From positions 82,844 through 146,843 of the forward strand of contig JAKOYD010000164.1 of the NCBI GenBank assembly GCA_029780695.1: a stretch of 64,000 nucleotides of DNA, in the 5' to 3' direction. Shown piece by piece: positions 54,929 through 64,000 of the stretch (position 1 is its first letter; each line of letters begins with the position of its first letter). This DNA comes from Pseudomonadota bacterium (GTDB taxonomy: Bacteria > Pseudomonadota > Gammaproteobacteria > Burkholderiales > Burkholderiaceae_C). The notes below the pieces were generated by a model, which had not been told where the DNA came from, ran no database searches, and saw only the letters and a program-made list of their open reading frames with translations. The translations under genes and the position numbers were made by a program.

Positions 54929-56737
54929 ATGAACGCCCCCCGCACCCAGCCGACAGACTCTCCCTCCGCGCAGAAGCCGCTGCGCATGCGCCTGGCCCGG
55001 CTATGGACGTACTTTCGGGAGTACCGGCTGGGCTGGGTCATCGCGCTGGCGGGCACGCTGATCAGCGCGTTGACCGAAGCCTCGGTGCCGGCCCTGCTCA
55101 AGCCGCTGCTGGACGACGGCTTCACGCAGGGCACGCTGCCGATCTGGGTGGTGCCGGTGGCCATCGTGGGGCTGTTCGCGCTGCGCGGCATCGCGCACTT
55201 TGGCAGCCAGTACGCGCTGGCCCGCATCGCCAACGAAGGCATGGTCAAGCTGCGGCGGCAGCTGTTCGACCGCCTGCTCAGCGCCGATTTGTCGCTGTTT
55301 GCGCGCCAGAGCGCCAGCCAGCTGGCCAACACCATCGTCTACGAGGTGCAGACCGGCACCACCATGCTGGTGCAGTCGCTGCTGAACCTGGGGCGCGACA
55401 GCTTCTCGGTCATCGCGCTCATGGCCTATCTGCTGTACCTCAACTGGTCGCTGACGCTGATCGTGCTGGTGCTGGTGCCCATCGTGGCGCTGATCATGCG
55501 CACCATGTCCAAGCGCATGTACCGCTACACCCGCATGTCGCAGAGCACCACCGACGAGTTGGCCTACGTGGTGGAAGAGAACGTGCTGGCCCACCGCGTG
55601 GTGCGGCTGCAAGGCGCGCAGACGCAGCAGGCCAGCCGGTTCGACGCGCTCAGTCGGTCGCTGCGCGGGCTGTCCATCAAGGCGACCAGCGCCTCGGCAG
55701 GGGCCATGCCGCTGGCGCAGATGGCGGCGGCGGTGGCGTTGTCGGTGGTCATCGGCATCGCACTGCACCAGGGGCAGAGCAGCACCGGGCGCGGTATCAC
55801 GGTGGGCGGCTTCGTGTCGTTCATCGGCGCCATGCTGATGCTGATCCAGCCGTTGCGCCGGCTGACCGACGTGGTCGGCCCCATCACGCGTGGGCTGGCG
55901 GCGCTGGAACGCGGGCTGGACCTGATGGACCAGGTGCAGCCCGAAGCCGGCCCCCCCGACAGCGCCGCGCCGGTACCGCGCGCACGCGGCGAACTGGCGC
56001 TGCGCGAGGTCAGCGTCACCTATGCCGAAGGCGCCGCGCCGGCCATCGACAACCTGAGCCTGCACGTGGCGGCGGGTGAAACCGTGGCGTTGGTCGGGCC
56101 GTCGGGCTCGGGCAAGAGCACGCTGGTCAACCTGTTGCCGCGCTTTGTGTTGCCGACGTCGGGCGAGGTGCTGCTGGACGGCACGGACATCGCCACCTGG
56201 CCGCTGGCGGCGTTGCGCGCGCAGTTCGCGCTGGTCAGCCAGGACGTGACAATGTTGAACGACACCGTGGCCGCCAACGTGGCGCTGGGCGCGCCCACCA
56301 TCGACCGCGACCGCGTGCAGCAATGCCTGCAGGACGCCAACCTGGCCGCGCACGTGGCCACGCTGCCGCAAGGTATTGACACCCTGCTGGGCCACAACGC
56401 CACGCAGCTGTCGGGCGGCCAGCGCCAGCGCCTGGCGATTGCCCGTGCGCTGTACAAGGACGCGCCCGTGCTGCTGCTGGACGAAGCGACGTCGGCGCTG
56501 GACACCGAAAGCGAGCGCCTCGTGCAGCAGGCCATCACGTGCGCCATGGCCGGGCGCACCACGCTGGTCATCGCGCACCGCCTGTCCACCATCGAACACG
56601 CCGACCGCATCGTCGTGATGGCGCACGGCCGCATCGTCGAGCAGGGGACGCACGCGCAACTGGTGGCGACAGGCGGACTGTATGCCCGCCTGAACCACCA
56701 CGCCGCACCCTCTCCGGGCCAATCAACCGACCGATGA
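54929..56737 (+). CDS. msbA: Lipid A export ABC transporter MsbA
   Basis: 602-residue half-transporter. Six transmembrane helices in the N-terminal half (LGWVIALAGTLISALTEASVP etc.), then an ABC domain with Walker A GPSGSGKST (about residue 390), signature QLSGGQRQRLAIARAL and Walker B VLLLDEATSALD. The dimer flips lipid A-core across the inner membrane. The ATG at 54929 was chosen over a TTG 6 bp upstream. Confidence 0.93.
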   Translation: MNAPRTQPTDSPSAQKPLRMRLARLWTYFREYRLGWVIALAGTLISALTEASVPALLKPLLDDGFTQGTLPIWVVPVAIVGLFALRGIAHFGSQYALARIANEGMVKLRRQLFDRLLSADLSLFARQSASQLANTIVYEVQTGTTMLVQSLLNLGRDSFSVIALMAYLLYLNWSLTLIVLVLVPIVALIMRTMSKRMYRYTRMSQSTTDELAYVVEENVLAHRVVRLQGAQTQQASRFDALSRSLRGLSIKATSASAGAMPLAQMAAAVALSVVIGIALHQGQSSTGRGITVGGFVSFIGAMLMLIQPLRRLTDVVGPITRGLAALERGLDLMDQVQPEAGPPDSAAPVPRARGELALREVSVTYAEGAAPAIDNLSLHVAAGETVALVGPSGSGKSTLVNLLPRFVLPTSGEVLLDGTDIATWPLAALRAQFALVSQDVTMLNDTVAANVALGAPTIDRDRVQQCLQDANLAAHVATLPQGIDTLLGHNATQLSGGQRQRLAIARALYKDAPVLLLDEATSALDTESERLVQQAITCAMAGRTTLVIAHRLSTIEHADRIVVMAHGRIVEQGTHAQLVATGGLYARLNHHAAPSPGQSTDR

Positions 56738-56830
56738 AACTACAAAATCAATAGCTGAATGCGCTTACCCCAAAAGCGCCAGCGACTGATCTAACAAAAA
56801 ACCAGTGGCTGCGCAGCAAGCCACCCCCCG

Positions 56831-56936
56831 AAGGCCGCGGAGCAGGCCGCGCCAGAACGGCGCGGAAGGGCTTGGCCCGCCCGCCAGCGTTGTCCCCCCC
56901 TCCGGGGGGCAGGCGCCGCAGGCGCCACAGGAGGGA
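56831..56936 (+). repeat. Dispersed 3'-end intergenic repeat, copy 4
   Basis: AAGGCCGCGGAGCAGGCCGC, CCAGCGTTG, a C/G hairpin and GGCGCCGCAGGCGCCACAGG directly before the rng stop. Confidence 0.75.
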
Positions 56937-58427
<1,491 letters not shown>

Positions 58428-58487
58428 TTTCAATAGCTTTCTGCGCAGCATGGGCGTGCGCTGGAGCCCCAAAGGTATCGCAAACGG

Positions 58488-59087
58488 TCACGCATCGCGC
58501 AGCACGCCGGCCTGCCGAAGCAGCCGCGCCGTTTCAAACAGCGGCAGGCCGACGATGCCGCTGTGGCTGCCGCTGATGTGTTGGACGAAGGCCGCCGCCT
58601 GACCCTGGATGGCGTAGGCACCGGCCTTGCCGTCCCATTCGCCACCGGCGATGTAGGCGGCGATGTCGCGCTCGTCCAGCGGCGCAAAGCGCACGCGCGA
58701 ATCGCTCACGGCCTCATGCCGCGCATCGCCCACCTGCACCGCCACCGCGGTGATGACGCGGTGCGTCGCGCCGGCCAGGCGGCGCAGCATGGCCGCGGCG
58801 TCGGTGGCGTCGGCTGGCTTGCCCAAAATGTCGCGGCCCAACGCCACGGTGGTGTCGGCGCACAGCACGGGCGCGGGCGGCCACGCGCGTTCACGCAGGC
58901 GCCGCACGGCGTCGTCTAGCTTGAGGCGCGTGACCCGGCGCACGTAGGCGGCCGGCGCCTCGCCGGGGCGCACGGCCTCCAGCGCCTCGGCGGCGTCGGC
59001 ATCGTCGGGCAGCAGCAGCGTGTAGCGCACGCCCAGTTGGTCCAGCAACTGGCGGCGGCGCGGGCTTTGCGAGGCGAGGTAGATCAT
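58488..59087 (-). CDS. maf: Maf/YceF-family nucleotide pyrophosphatase
   Basis: 199 residues. Starts MIYLASQSPRRRQLLDQLG and carries the ADTTVALG and AYAIQG motifs of Maf proteins. It hydrolyses non-standard or methylated nucleotides (house-cleaning). Overlaps nothing; rlmH follows upstream with 34 bp. Confidence 0.95.
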   Translation of the reverse strand: MIYLASQSPRRRQLLDQLGVRYTLLLPDDADAAEALEAVRPGEAPAAYVRRVTRLKLDDAVRRLRERAWPPAPVLCADTTVALGRDILGKPADATDAAAMLRRLAGATHRVITAVAVQVGDARHEAVSDSRVRFAPLDERDIAAYIAGGEWDGKAGAYAIQGQAAAFVQHISGSHSGIVGLPLFETARLLRQAGVLRDA

Positions 59088-59121
59088 GGGGCGGGGTGGG
59101 ACGCGGGCTCGCCCATCGCCC

Positions 59122-59592
59122 TCATTCTCGGTGATAGGGATGCCCTGCGTTCACCGACCACGCACGGTACAGCTGCTCGACCAGCAGCACGCGCACCATG
59201 GCGTGCGGAAGCGTCAGGTCGGACAGGCGGATGCGCTCGTCCGACGCCTGCAGCAGCAGCGGATCGAGCCCGTCCGGCCCGCCGATCAGCAGCGCAACGT
59301 CGCCGCCCGCCATCTGCCACTGGCGCAGGCGCGCGGCCAGCGCCACGGTGGTCAGCGACGTGCCGTGCTCGTCCAGCGCCACCACGCGGCAGCCGCGCGG
59401 CACCGCGGCCTCGATGCGCTGGCGCTCGGCCACGCGCACCTGATCGGTCGTCTTGCCGCCAACGCGCGGCTCGGTCTTGACCGCCTTCAGCTCGATCTTG
59501 AGTTCGGGCGGAAAGCGCTTGGCGTAATCGTCCCACGCTGTCTGCGCCCAGTCGGGCACGCGCAGGCCGACGGCGACGACGGTGAGCTTCAT
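59122..59592 (-). CDS. rlmH: 23S rRNA pseudouridine1915 N3-methyltransferase RlmH
   Basis: 156 residues. SPOUT fold; [13 protein letters not shown] and [11 protein letters not shown] are the conserved knot motifs, with the C-terminal [19 protein letters not shown]. Methylates the RluD-made pseudouridine, so rluD at the window start and rlmH act on the same loop of helix 69. Confidence 0.95.
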   Translation of the reverse strand: MKLTVVAVGLRVPDWAQTAWDDYAKRFPPELKIELKAVKTEPRVGGKTTDQVRVAERQRIEAAVPRGCRVVALDEHGTSLTTVALAARLRQWQMAGGDVALLIGGPDGLDPLLLQASDERIRLSDLTLPHAMVRVLLVEQLYRAWSVNAGHPYHRE

Positions 59593-59601
59593 GGCCGCCG
59601 A

Positions 59602-60432
59602 TCAGCGGCCGGTGCGCGGGGCCGGCTTTCTGGCGGTCTTGGCCGCGGGCTTTGCAGCGGGTTTTGCAGCGGTCTTGGCCGGTGGTCTGGCGGCCGTCTT
59701 GGCCGGTGCGCGGGCTGCGCTCTTGGCCGCGGGCGCGCTGGCGCTTTTGGCGGTGCTGCGCGCCAACGGCTTGTTGACCACCACGGTCTGCAGCGCCTCG
59801 GACGCGCCGCGCTTGCGGGGTGCAGGGCGCGCGCGCGGGGCAGCGGTGCCGGCCGCCGTGCGCGCGGGTGTTTTCGCCACGGGCTTTTTGGCAACCGCCT
59901 TGGCAGGCGCGCCGGCGGCTGATTTTTTCACCGGCGCCTTGCGCGGCGCTGGCACGGCCTCGGTCTGCGCGGCCGCTGCCTTGCGTGGCTTGGCTTTCGC
60001 GGGCTTTTCAGCGGCGGCGGCGGCCTTGGCCTTGTCCTTGGCGGCGCGCTGGGCGGCCAGGCGAGCCGCGGGGCCTTTCAGCCGCACGGGCTTTTCGCCC
60101 CAGATTTCTTCCAGGTTGTAGTACTGGCGGATCGTCGGTTGCATGATGTGCGCCACGGCGGCGCCGCAGTCGACGATGATCCATTCGCCGTTTTCTTCGC
60201 CTTCGATGCGCGGCTTGGCCAGGCCGGCTTCGCGCACCTTGTCGCGCACGCTGGCGGCCAGGGCCTTGGTCTGGCGGTTGCTGCTGCCGCTGGCGACGAT
60301 CACGCGTTCGAACAAGGGCGACAGGTGTTCGGTATTGAACACGCGGATGTCCTGGGCTTTGACGTCTTCCAGGCCATCGACGATGGCGCGCTGGAGCTTC
60401 TGGACGTCTTTCTTGGCGGCGGTTTCGCTCAT
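59602..60432 (-). CDS. rsfS: Ribosomal silencing factor RsfS with a histone-H1-like C-terminal tail
   Basis: 276 residues, more than twice the usual length of about 110-120. The first 115 are a normal RsfS domain (ENGEWIIVDCGAAVAHIMQP; YYNLEEIWG), which binds ribosomal protein L14 and blocks subunit joining in starvation. The rest is an Ala/Lys/Pro tail (RKAPVKKSAAGAPAKAVAKK; AKTAAKPAAKPAAK), resembling histone H1-like bacterial proteins (AlgP/HctB type). The ATG overlaps nothing upstream; stop is 9 bp from rlmH. Confidence 0.92.
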   Translation of the reverse strand: MSETAAKKDVQKLQRAIVDGLEDVKAQDIRVFNTEHLSPLFERVIVASGSSNRQTKALAASVRDKVREAGLAKPRIEGEENGEWIIVDCGAAVAHIMQPTIRQYYNLEEIWGEKPVRLKGPAARLAAQRAAKDKAKAAAAAEKPAKAKPRKAAAAQTEAVPAPRKAPVKKSAAGAPAKAVAKKPVAKTPARTAAGTAAPRARPAPRKRGASEALQTVVVNKPLARSTAKSASAPAAKSAARAPAKTAARPPAKTAAKPAAKPAAKTARKPAPRTGR

Positions 60433-61058
60433 CTAGGCTCTTGGTAAAGGTGGTGTTCGGCAATATAACCGGCGACCGCGGGGGGCACCAGATGGTCGAT
60501 GGGCAGCCCGGCCGCCACGCGGCGGCGCACCTCGGTGGCGCTGTGCGCTTGCGCGGGCAGGCTCAGCAGTCGTATGCGGGCGCCATCCATCGCCAGTCCC
60601 GGCAACGGGTCTTGCAGGCTAAAACCATCGCTTGCCGCTGCCGAATAGGCGCGCGTTGCTATGGATAATGTAGCGATTTTCAAGATCTCGTCGGCGCGGC
60701 GCCAGGTGTGGAAAGCCTGCGCCTGGTCGGCGCCAATCTGCAGAAACAGCTCGGCACCGGGGTATTCGGCCCGCAGTTCGGTCAGCGTGTCGATGGTGTA
60801 GGTGGCGCCGTCGCGCCGCAGCTCGCGGTCGTCCACCCGCACCCGCTCGACGTCGGCAAAGGCCAGCCGGCACATGGCCAGGCGGTGCACGCCAGGACTC
60901 AAGGGGCGGGTCTTGTGCCAGGCGTCGCCCGTGGGCACCACGTGCAGCCGGTCCAGGCGCAGTTCGTTGACGGCGGCGCGCGCCAGCGCCACGTGCGCGT
61001 CGTGAGGCGGATCGAATGCGCCGCCAAACAGGCCGATGCGTTGCAGATGCGCGTTCAA
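60429..61058 (-). CDS. nadD: Nicotinate-nucleotide adenylyltransferase NadD
   Basis: Makes deamido-NAD from nicotinate mononucleotide. 209 residues from a TTG at 61058 that overlaps the hemF stop (TTGA); the usual [18 protein letters not shown] nucleotidyltransferase motif follows, with SATEVRRRV near the C-terminus. An insertion-like stretch, [17 protein letters not shown], near residue 128 corresponds to a CTAT-type dispersed repeat (60650-60690) read in frame. No strong SD. Confidence 0.9.
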   Translation of the reverse strand: MNAHLQRIGLFGGAFDPPHDAHVALARAAVNELRLDRLHVVPTGDAWHKTRPLSPGVHRLAMCRLAFADVERVRVDDRELRRDGATYTIDTLTELRAEYPGAELFLQIGADQAQAFHTWRRADEILKIATLSIATRAYSAAASDGFSLQDPLPGLAMDGARIRLLSLPAQAHSATEVRRRVAAGLPIDHLVPPAVAGYIAEHHLYQEPR

Positions 61059-61975
61059 ACCCAGTCCCGCGGCTTCAGGAAGCGGTCGGTCAACGCCGCC
61101 TCGGGCGAGCCCGGCAGCGGCCGTTGCTGGTAAGCCCAGGCTACCCTCGGCGGCATCGACAGCAAGATCGACTCGGTGCGCCCGCCCGATTGCAGGCCGA
61201 AATGCGTGCCGCGGTCCCACACCAGGTTGAATTCGACATAGCGGCCGCGCCGGTAAAGCTGGTGTTCACGCTCGCGCTCGCCCCAGGCCATGCCGACGCG
61301 GCGCTGCACGATGGGCACGTACGCATCCAGAAACGAATCACCCACCGAGCGCATCAGCGCAAAGCCGTTCGCCGCACCGCCTTCTGAAAAATCGTCGAAG
61401 AAGATGCCGCCGATGCCGCGCGGCTCATTGCGGTGCTTGTTGAAGAAATACTCGTCGCACCACTGCTTGAAGCGCGGGTACTTGTCGTCGCCAAACGGCG
61501 CCAGGGCATCGCGGCACACGCGGTGGAAATGCGTGCAGTCCTCGTCGAAGCCGTAGTACGGCGTCAGGTCCATGCCACCGCCAAACCAGCACACCGGCTC
61601 GGCGCCCGGGTGGCCTGCGGCGATCATGCGCACGTTCATGTGCACCGTCGGCACGTAGGGGTTGAGCGGGTGAAAGACGAGCGACACGCCCATGGCCTCG
61701 AACGGCGCGCCAGCCAACTCGGGCCGGTGCTGCGTGGCCGAGGGCGGCAGCTTGGGGCCACGCACGTGCGAAAAGCCGCAGCCCGCGCGCTCAAACACCG
61801 CGCCGCCTTCCAGGATCTTGGTGATGCCGTCGCCCTGCAGCGCCTCACCCGGCGGCTTGGTCCACGCGTCGGTCAGGAACTTCGCCTGGCCATCGAGCGA
61901 TTCGATGGTGTCGGTGATGCGTGCTTGCAGACCGACGAGATAGTCGCGCACGAGGTTCGTATCAATGTCCGCCAT
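61055..61975 (-). CDS. hemF: Aerobic coproporphyrinogen III oxidase
   Basis: 306 residues. The O2-dependent step of heme synthesis. Typical HemF blocks: [53 protein letters not shown] and [14 protein letters not shown]. It lies between nadD and the repeat next to purD. Confidence 0.97.
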   Translation of the reverse strand: MADIDTNLVRDYLVGLQARITDTIESLDGQAKFLTDAWTKPPGEALQGDGITKILEGGAVFERAGCGFSHVRGPKLPPSATQHRPELAGAPFEAMGVSLVFHPLNPYVPTVHMNVRMIAAGHPGAEPVCWFGGGMDLTPYYGFDEDCTHFHRVCRDALAPFGDDKYPRFKQWCDEYFFNKHRNEPRGIGGIFFDDFSEGGAANGFALMRSVGDSFLDAYVPIVQRRVGMAWGEREREHQLYRRGRYVEFNLVWDRGTHFGLQSGGRTESILLSMPPRVAWAYQQRPLPGSPEAALTDRFLKPRDWV

Positions 61976-62021
61976 TCACACCCTCATCTCTTGCAAAGGC
62001 CGCGCAGCAGGGCACGTCCAA

Positions 62022-62122
62022 TGGCTGCGGAGCAAGCCATCCGGGAACGCCGTGGAGCGGGCTTGGCCCGGCCGCTGGCGTTGTCCCCCTCCGGGGGAAG
62101 GCGCCGCAGGCGCCTCAGGGGG
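62022..62122 (+). repeat. Dispersed 3'-end intergenic repeat, copy 5
   Basis: TGGCTGCGGAGCAAGCCATC, GGCGTTG, then CCCCCTCCGGGGG and GGCGCCGCAGGCGCCTCAGG next to the purD stop. The shortest and cleanest copy, with GGCGCC/GCAGGCGCC hairpin arms. Confidence 0.75.
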
Positions 62123-62126
62123 AGCG

Positions 62127-63404
62127 TCATTTCATCGCCCGGTAACCAATGTCGCGCCGATACTGCATGCCGTCAAAGTGAATGCCGCGCGCCGCGTCGT
62201 ACGCCTTGGCCTGTGCCTGCTTGACCGAATCGGACAGCGCGGTCACGCACAGCACGCGCCCGCCCGACGTCTTGACCTGGTCGCCCTCACCCACCGTGCC
62301 GGCGTGGAACACCACCACCTCGTCGGTTGGCTTGGGCAAGCCGGTAATCAGATCGCCCTTCTTCGGATTCAGCGGATAACCGCCGGCCGCCAGCACCACG
62401 CCCAGCGCCACGCGGCGGTCCCATTGCAGTTCCACCTCGTCCAGCTTGCCCGACGTGGCGGCCATCATCACGTCCACCAGGTCGGACTTCAGCCGCATCA
62501 TGATCGGCTGCGTCTCGGGGTCGCCCATGCGGGTGTTGAATTCCAGTGTCTTGGGTTTGCCGTCGGCGTCGATCATCAGGCCGGCGTACAAAAAGCCGGT
62601 GAACGGAATGCCGTCCTTGTCCATGCCGCGAATCGTCGGCAGGATGACGTCGCGCATGGCGCGCGCGTGCACCTGCGGCGTGACCACCGGCGCGGGCGAA
62701 TACGCGCCCATGCCGCCGGTGTTGGGGCCCTGGTCGCCGTCCTTCAGGCGCTTGTGGTCCTGGCTGCTGGCCATGGCAACGACGTTCTTGCCGTCGCACA
62801 TGACGATGAAGCTGGCCTCTTCGCCCTGCAAAAACTCCTCGATGACGACGCGGGCGCCGCCTTCGTTGTGCGCCACGCCCAGCGTGTTGCCGCCCAGCAT
62901 GTCGTCGATGGCGGCATGCGCTTCATCTTTGGTAGCAGCCACCACCACCCCCTTGCCCGCCGCCAGGCCATCGGCCTTGACGACGATGGGCGCGCCCATC
63001 CTGTCCACGTAAGCGTGCGCGAATGCGGCGTCGCTGAAGGTCTCGTACGCCGCGGTCGGAATGCCGTGGCGCTTCATGAAATCCTTGCTGAAGGCCTTGG
63101 AGCTTTCCAGCTGCGCCGCCGCCTGCGTCGGCCCGAAGATGCGCAGACCATGGGCGCGAAAGTCGTCCACCACACCGGCCGCCAGCGGCTGCTCTGGCCC
63201 GACCACGGTCAGCGCGATCTTCTCGGCCAGCGCCCAGTCGCGCAGCTTGCCCAAGTCGGTGATGGGCACGTTCTTCAGGTTGGGCGCCGCGCCCGTGCCG
63301 CCGTTGCCGGGGGCGACGTAGACCTGTTGTACCTTGGGCGATTGCGCCAGCTTCCAGGCCAGCGCGTGTTCGCGGCCACCGCCGCCGATGACGAGAATTT
63401 TCAT
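62127..63404 (-). CDS. purD: Phosphoribosylamine--glycine ligase PurD
   Basis: 425 residues, ATP-grasp. Starts MKILVIGGGGREHALAWKL, with KADGLAAGKGVVVA and GFLYAGLMIDADGKPKTLEFNTRMGDPETQ. Second step of purine synthesis. Its upstream neighbour is the GIY-YIG gene on the same strand. Confidence 0.97.
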   Translation of the reverse strand: MKILVIGGGGREHALAWKLAQSPKVQQVYVAPGNGGTGAAPNLKNVPITDLGKLRDWALAEKIALTVVGPEQPLAAGVVDDFRAHGLRIFGPTQAAAQLESSKAFSKDFMKRHGIPTAAYETFSDAAFAHAYVDRMGAPIVVKADGLAAGKGVVVAATKDEAHAAIDDMLGGNTLGVAHNEGGARVVIEEFLQGEEASFIVMCDGKNVVAMASSQDHKRLKDGDQGPNTGGMGAYSPAPVVTPQVHARAMRDVILPTIRGMDKDGIPFTGFLYAGLMIDADGKPKTLEFNTRMGDPETQPIMMRLKSDLVDVMMAATSGKLDEVELQWDRRVALGVVLAAGGYPLNPKKGDLITGLPKPTDEVVVFHAGTVGEGDQVKTSGGRVLCVTALSDSVKQAQAKAYDAARGIHFDGMQYRRDIGYRAMK

Positions 63405-63443
63405 GAGGAGTGTTTTCTACCAGGGGTGAGCGCAAAAAAGCCG

Positions 63444-63788
63444 TCATTCCCGCGAAGGCGGGAATCCATGCGTTTGTGCACCACCCAACGCTTCATCGTA
63501 AAGGTCCTGCCAGTGCGGGTTGCCGCGCCACTGGGCAGAGGGTTGTTCGATCAACCGGATTTTCCACTCGCGGTTCCACTTCTTGAGCTGCTTTTCGCGC
63601 GTGATGGCGTGGGTCATGTCAGCGTGCCGCTCAAAATACACCAACCTATGCACAGCGTACTTGCGTGTGAAGCCGTCAATCAGATCCTGCTTGTGTTGCC
63701 AGATGCGCTGTACCAGATGAGACGTCACGCCGATGTACAAAGTCCCGTGAAACGCGTTCGCCAGGATGTACACGGCCGGCTGCTTCAT
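63444..63788 (-). CDS. GIY-YIG nuclease-domain protein
   Basis: 114 residues. The N-terminal AVYILANAFHGTLYIGVTSHLVQRIWQHK is a canonical GIY-YIG region (YIL...LYIG...R), then RLVYFERHADMTHAITREKQLKKWNREWKIRLI. Such lone proteins (UPF0213/YhbQ-like) are common in these genomes. The last residues and stop are coded by a dRS3-like repeat, and an inverted relative lies upstream of the start. Confidence 0.9.
   Translation of the reverse strand: MKQPAVYILANAFHGTLYIGVTSHLVQRIWQHKQDLIDGFTRKYAVHRLVYFERHADMTHAITREKQLKKWNREWKIRLIEQPSAQWRGNPHWQDLYDEALGGAQTHGFPPSRE
63446..63469 (+). repeat. dRS3-like repeat, left copy
   Basis: ATTCCCGCGAAGGCGGGAAT (63446-63465) fits ATTCCC-N8-GGGAAT, the dRS3 pattern known in Neisseria. 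CGCGAAGGCGGGAATCCAT (63451-63469) recurs inverted at 63800-63818. Confidence 0.8.
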
Positions 63789-63799
63789 GGTTGATGCGT

Positions 63800-63818
63800 A
63801 TGGATTCCCGCCTTCGCG
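63800..63818 (-). repeat. dRS3-like repeat, right inverted half copy
   Basis: The reverse complement of the left copy's CGCGAAGGCGGGAATCCAT, perfect over 19 bp; the far half (GGGAAT) has decayed. With the left copy it brackets the GIY-YIG gene. Confidence 0.75.
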
Positions 63819-63840
63819 CACTACTGTCCGGTAAACATTT

Positions 63841-64000
63841 TCATCCGAACAACCTCGGCTGCAGGCCGGCCATTTGTTGTCGATAGCGGCGCCTTCGCTC
63901 ATACGCCGCTGCTTCGGCCCGCGGCCGCTGAAACAGCGTCGCGCGCACCTCGCACAGCAGCTCCCACAGCGACACCTTCAGCCCGTGCGCCAGCCGATAC
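63841..64000 (-). CDS. C-terminal end of an unidentified gene (runs off the right edge)
   Basis: The minus frame reads AHGLKVSLWELLCEVRATLF, then a basic helix and MAGLQPRLFG before a TGA at 63841-63843. Only about 52 residues are visible and no family is recognised. The end of this gene is about 50 bp upstream of the GIY-YIG gene's start. Confidence 0.55.
   Translation of the reverse strand, partial: YRLAHGLKVSLWELLCEVRATLFQRPRAEAAAYERRRRYRQQMAGLQPRLFG

Overview
The window looks like a chromosome segment of a high-GC betaproteobacterium of the Burkholderiales, most likely family Comamonadaceae. The grounds are the gene neighbourhoods (rluD/bamD, odhA-odhB-lpd, iscR-iscS-iscU-iscA-hscB-hscA-fdx, rpsF-priB-rpsR-rplI-dnaB, tolB-pal-cpoB, rng-maf-rlmH-rsfS-nadD-hemF-purD), the strong GC bias, and two families of short dispersed repeats of a kind I associate with that family. 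Species cannot be named from the sequence alone.

Layout. (1) 1-17.8 kb is ordinary chromosome: a pseudouridine synthase fragment, bamD, a surface protein with two tandem DUF11 domains and an IPTL-CTERM tail, a DinG-type helicase, a PP2C phosphatase, zapE, the 2-oxoglutarate dehydrogenase operon (odhA, odhB, lpdA), prpE, a small unknown protein and an isochorismatase-family hydrolase. (2) 17,852-35,406 is a mobile element integrated in the 3' part of a tRNA-Val(CAC) gene. It is bounded by a perfect 49-bp direct repeat (attL/attR). The left half runs rightward: tyrosine integrase, AlpA-like regulator, stand-alone CHC2 zinc finger, RepA-like AAA ATPase, an iteron-like repeat array, a PDDEXK nuclease, two SSB-like genes, a BrnT/BrnA toxin-antitoxin pair and small unknown genes, ending at an intrinsic terminator near 27.5 kb. 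The right half runs leftward and holds three genes, including a 1629-residue protein with transglycosylase, HExxH and LPD-type regions that resembles podophage ejection (internal virion) proteins. A small lipoprotein gene sits next to attR. There is no terminase, portal, capsid or tail gene, so this is a remnant or a satellite-like element rather than a complete prophage. (3) 35.4-64 kb returns to core chromosome: dnaQ, the isc operon with an IscR-type operator, a BON lipoprotein, uvrB, an unusual two-gene insertion (an ISL3-transposase-derived protein plus a DUF6976-like protein), an aromatic aminotransferase, dnaB and the rpsF operon, tolB-pal-cpoB, msbA, the rng-maf-rlmH-rsfS-nadD-hemF run, purD, and a GIY-YIG gene bracketed by inverted dRS3-like repeats.

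How it fits together. The chromosome genes supply the TCA cycle (Odh complex), Fe-S cluster assembly, envelope maintenance (BamD, Tol-Pal, MsbA), RNA and ribosome maturation, and replication (DnaB, PriB, DnaQ). The element has what it needs to integrate (integrase, arm repeats), possibly to replicate (ATPase, zinc finger, iterons, SSB) and to be kept (BrnTA), plus virion-like proteins whose purpose without a capsid is unclear.

The places most worth a second look are the element as a possible satellite, the iteron array, the broken and truncated SSB pair, the apparently leaderless brnT and ribbon-helix-helix genes, the GFVPL peptide repeated in two of the virion-like genes, the ISL3-derived/DUF6976 gene pair, and the histone-H1-like tail of RsfS.
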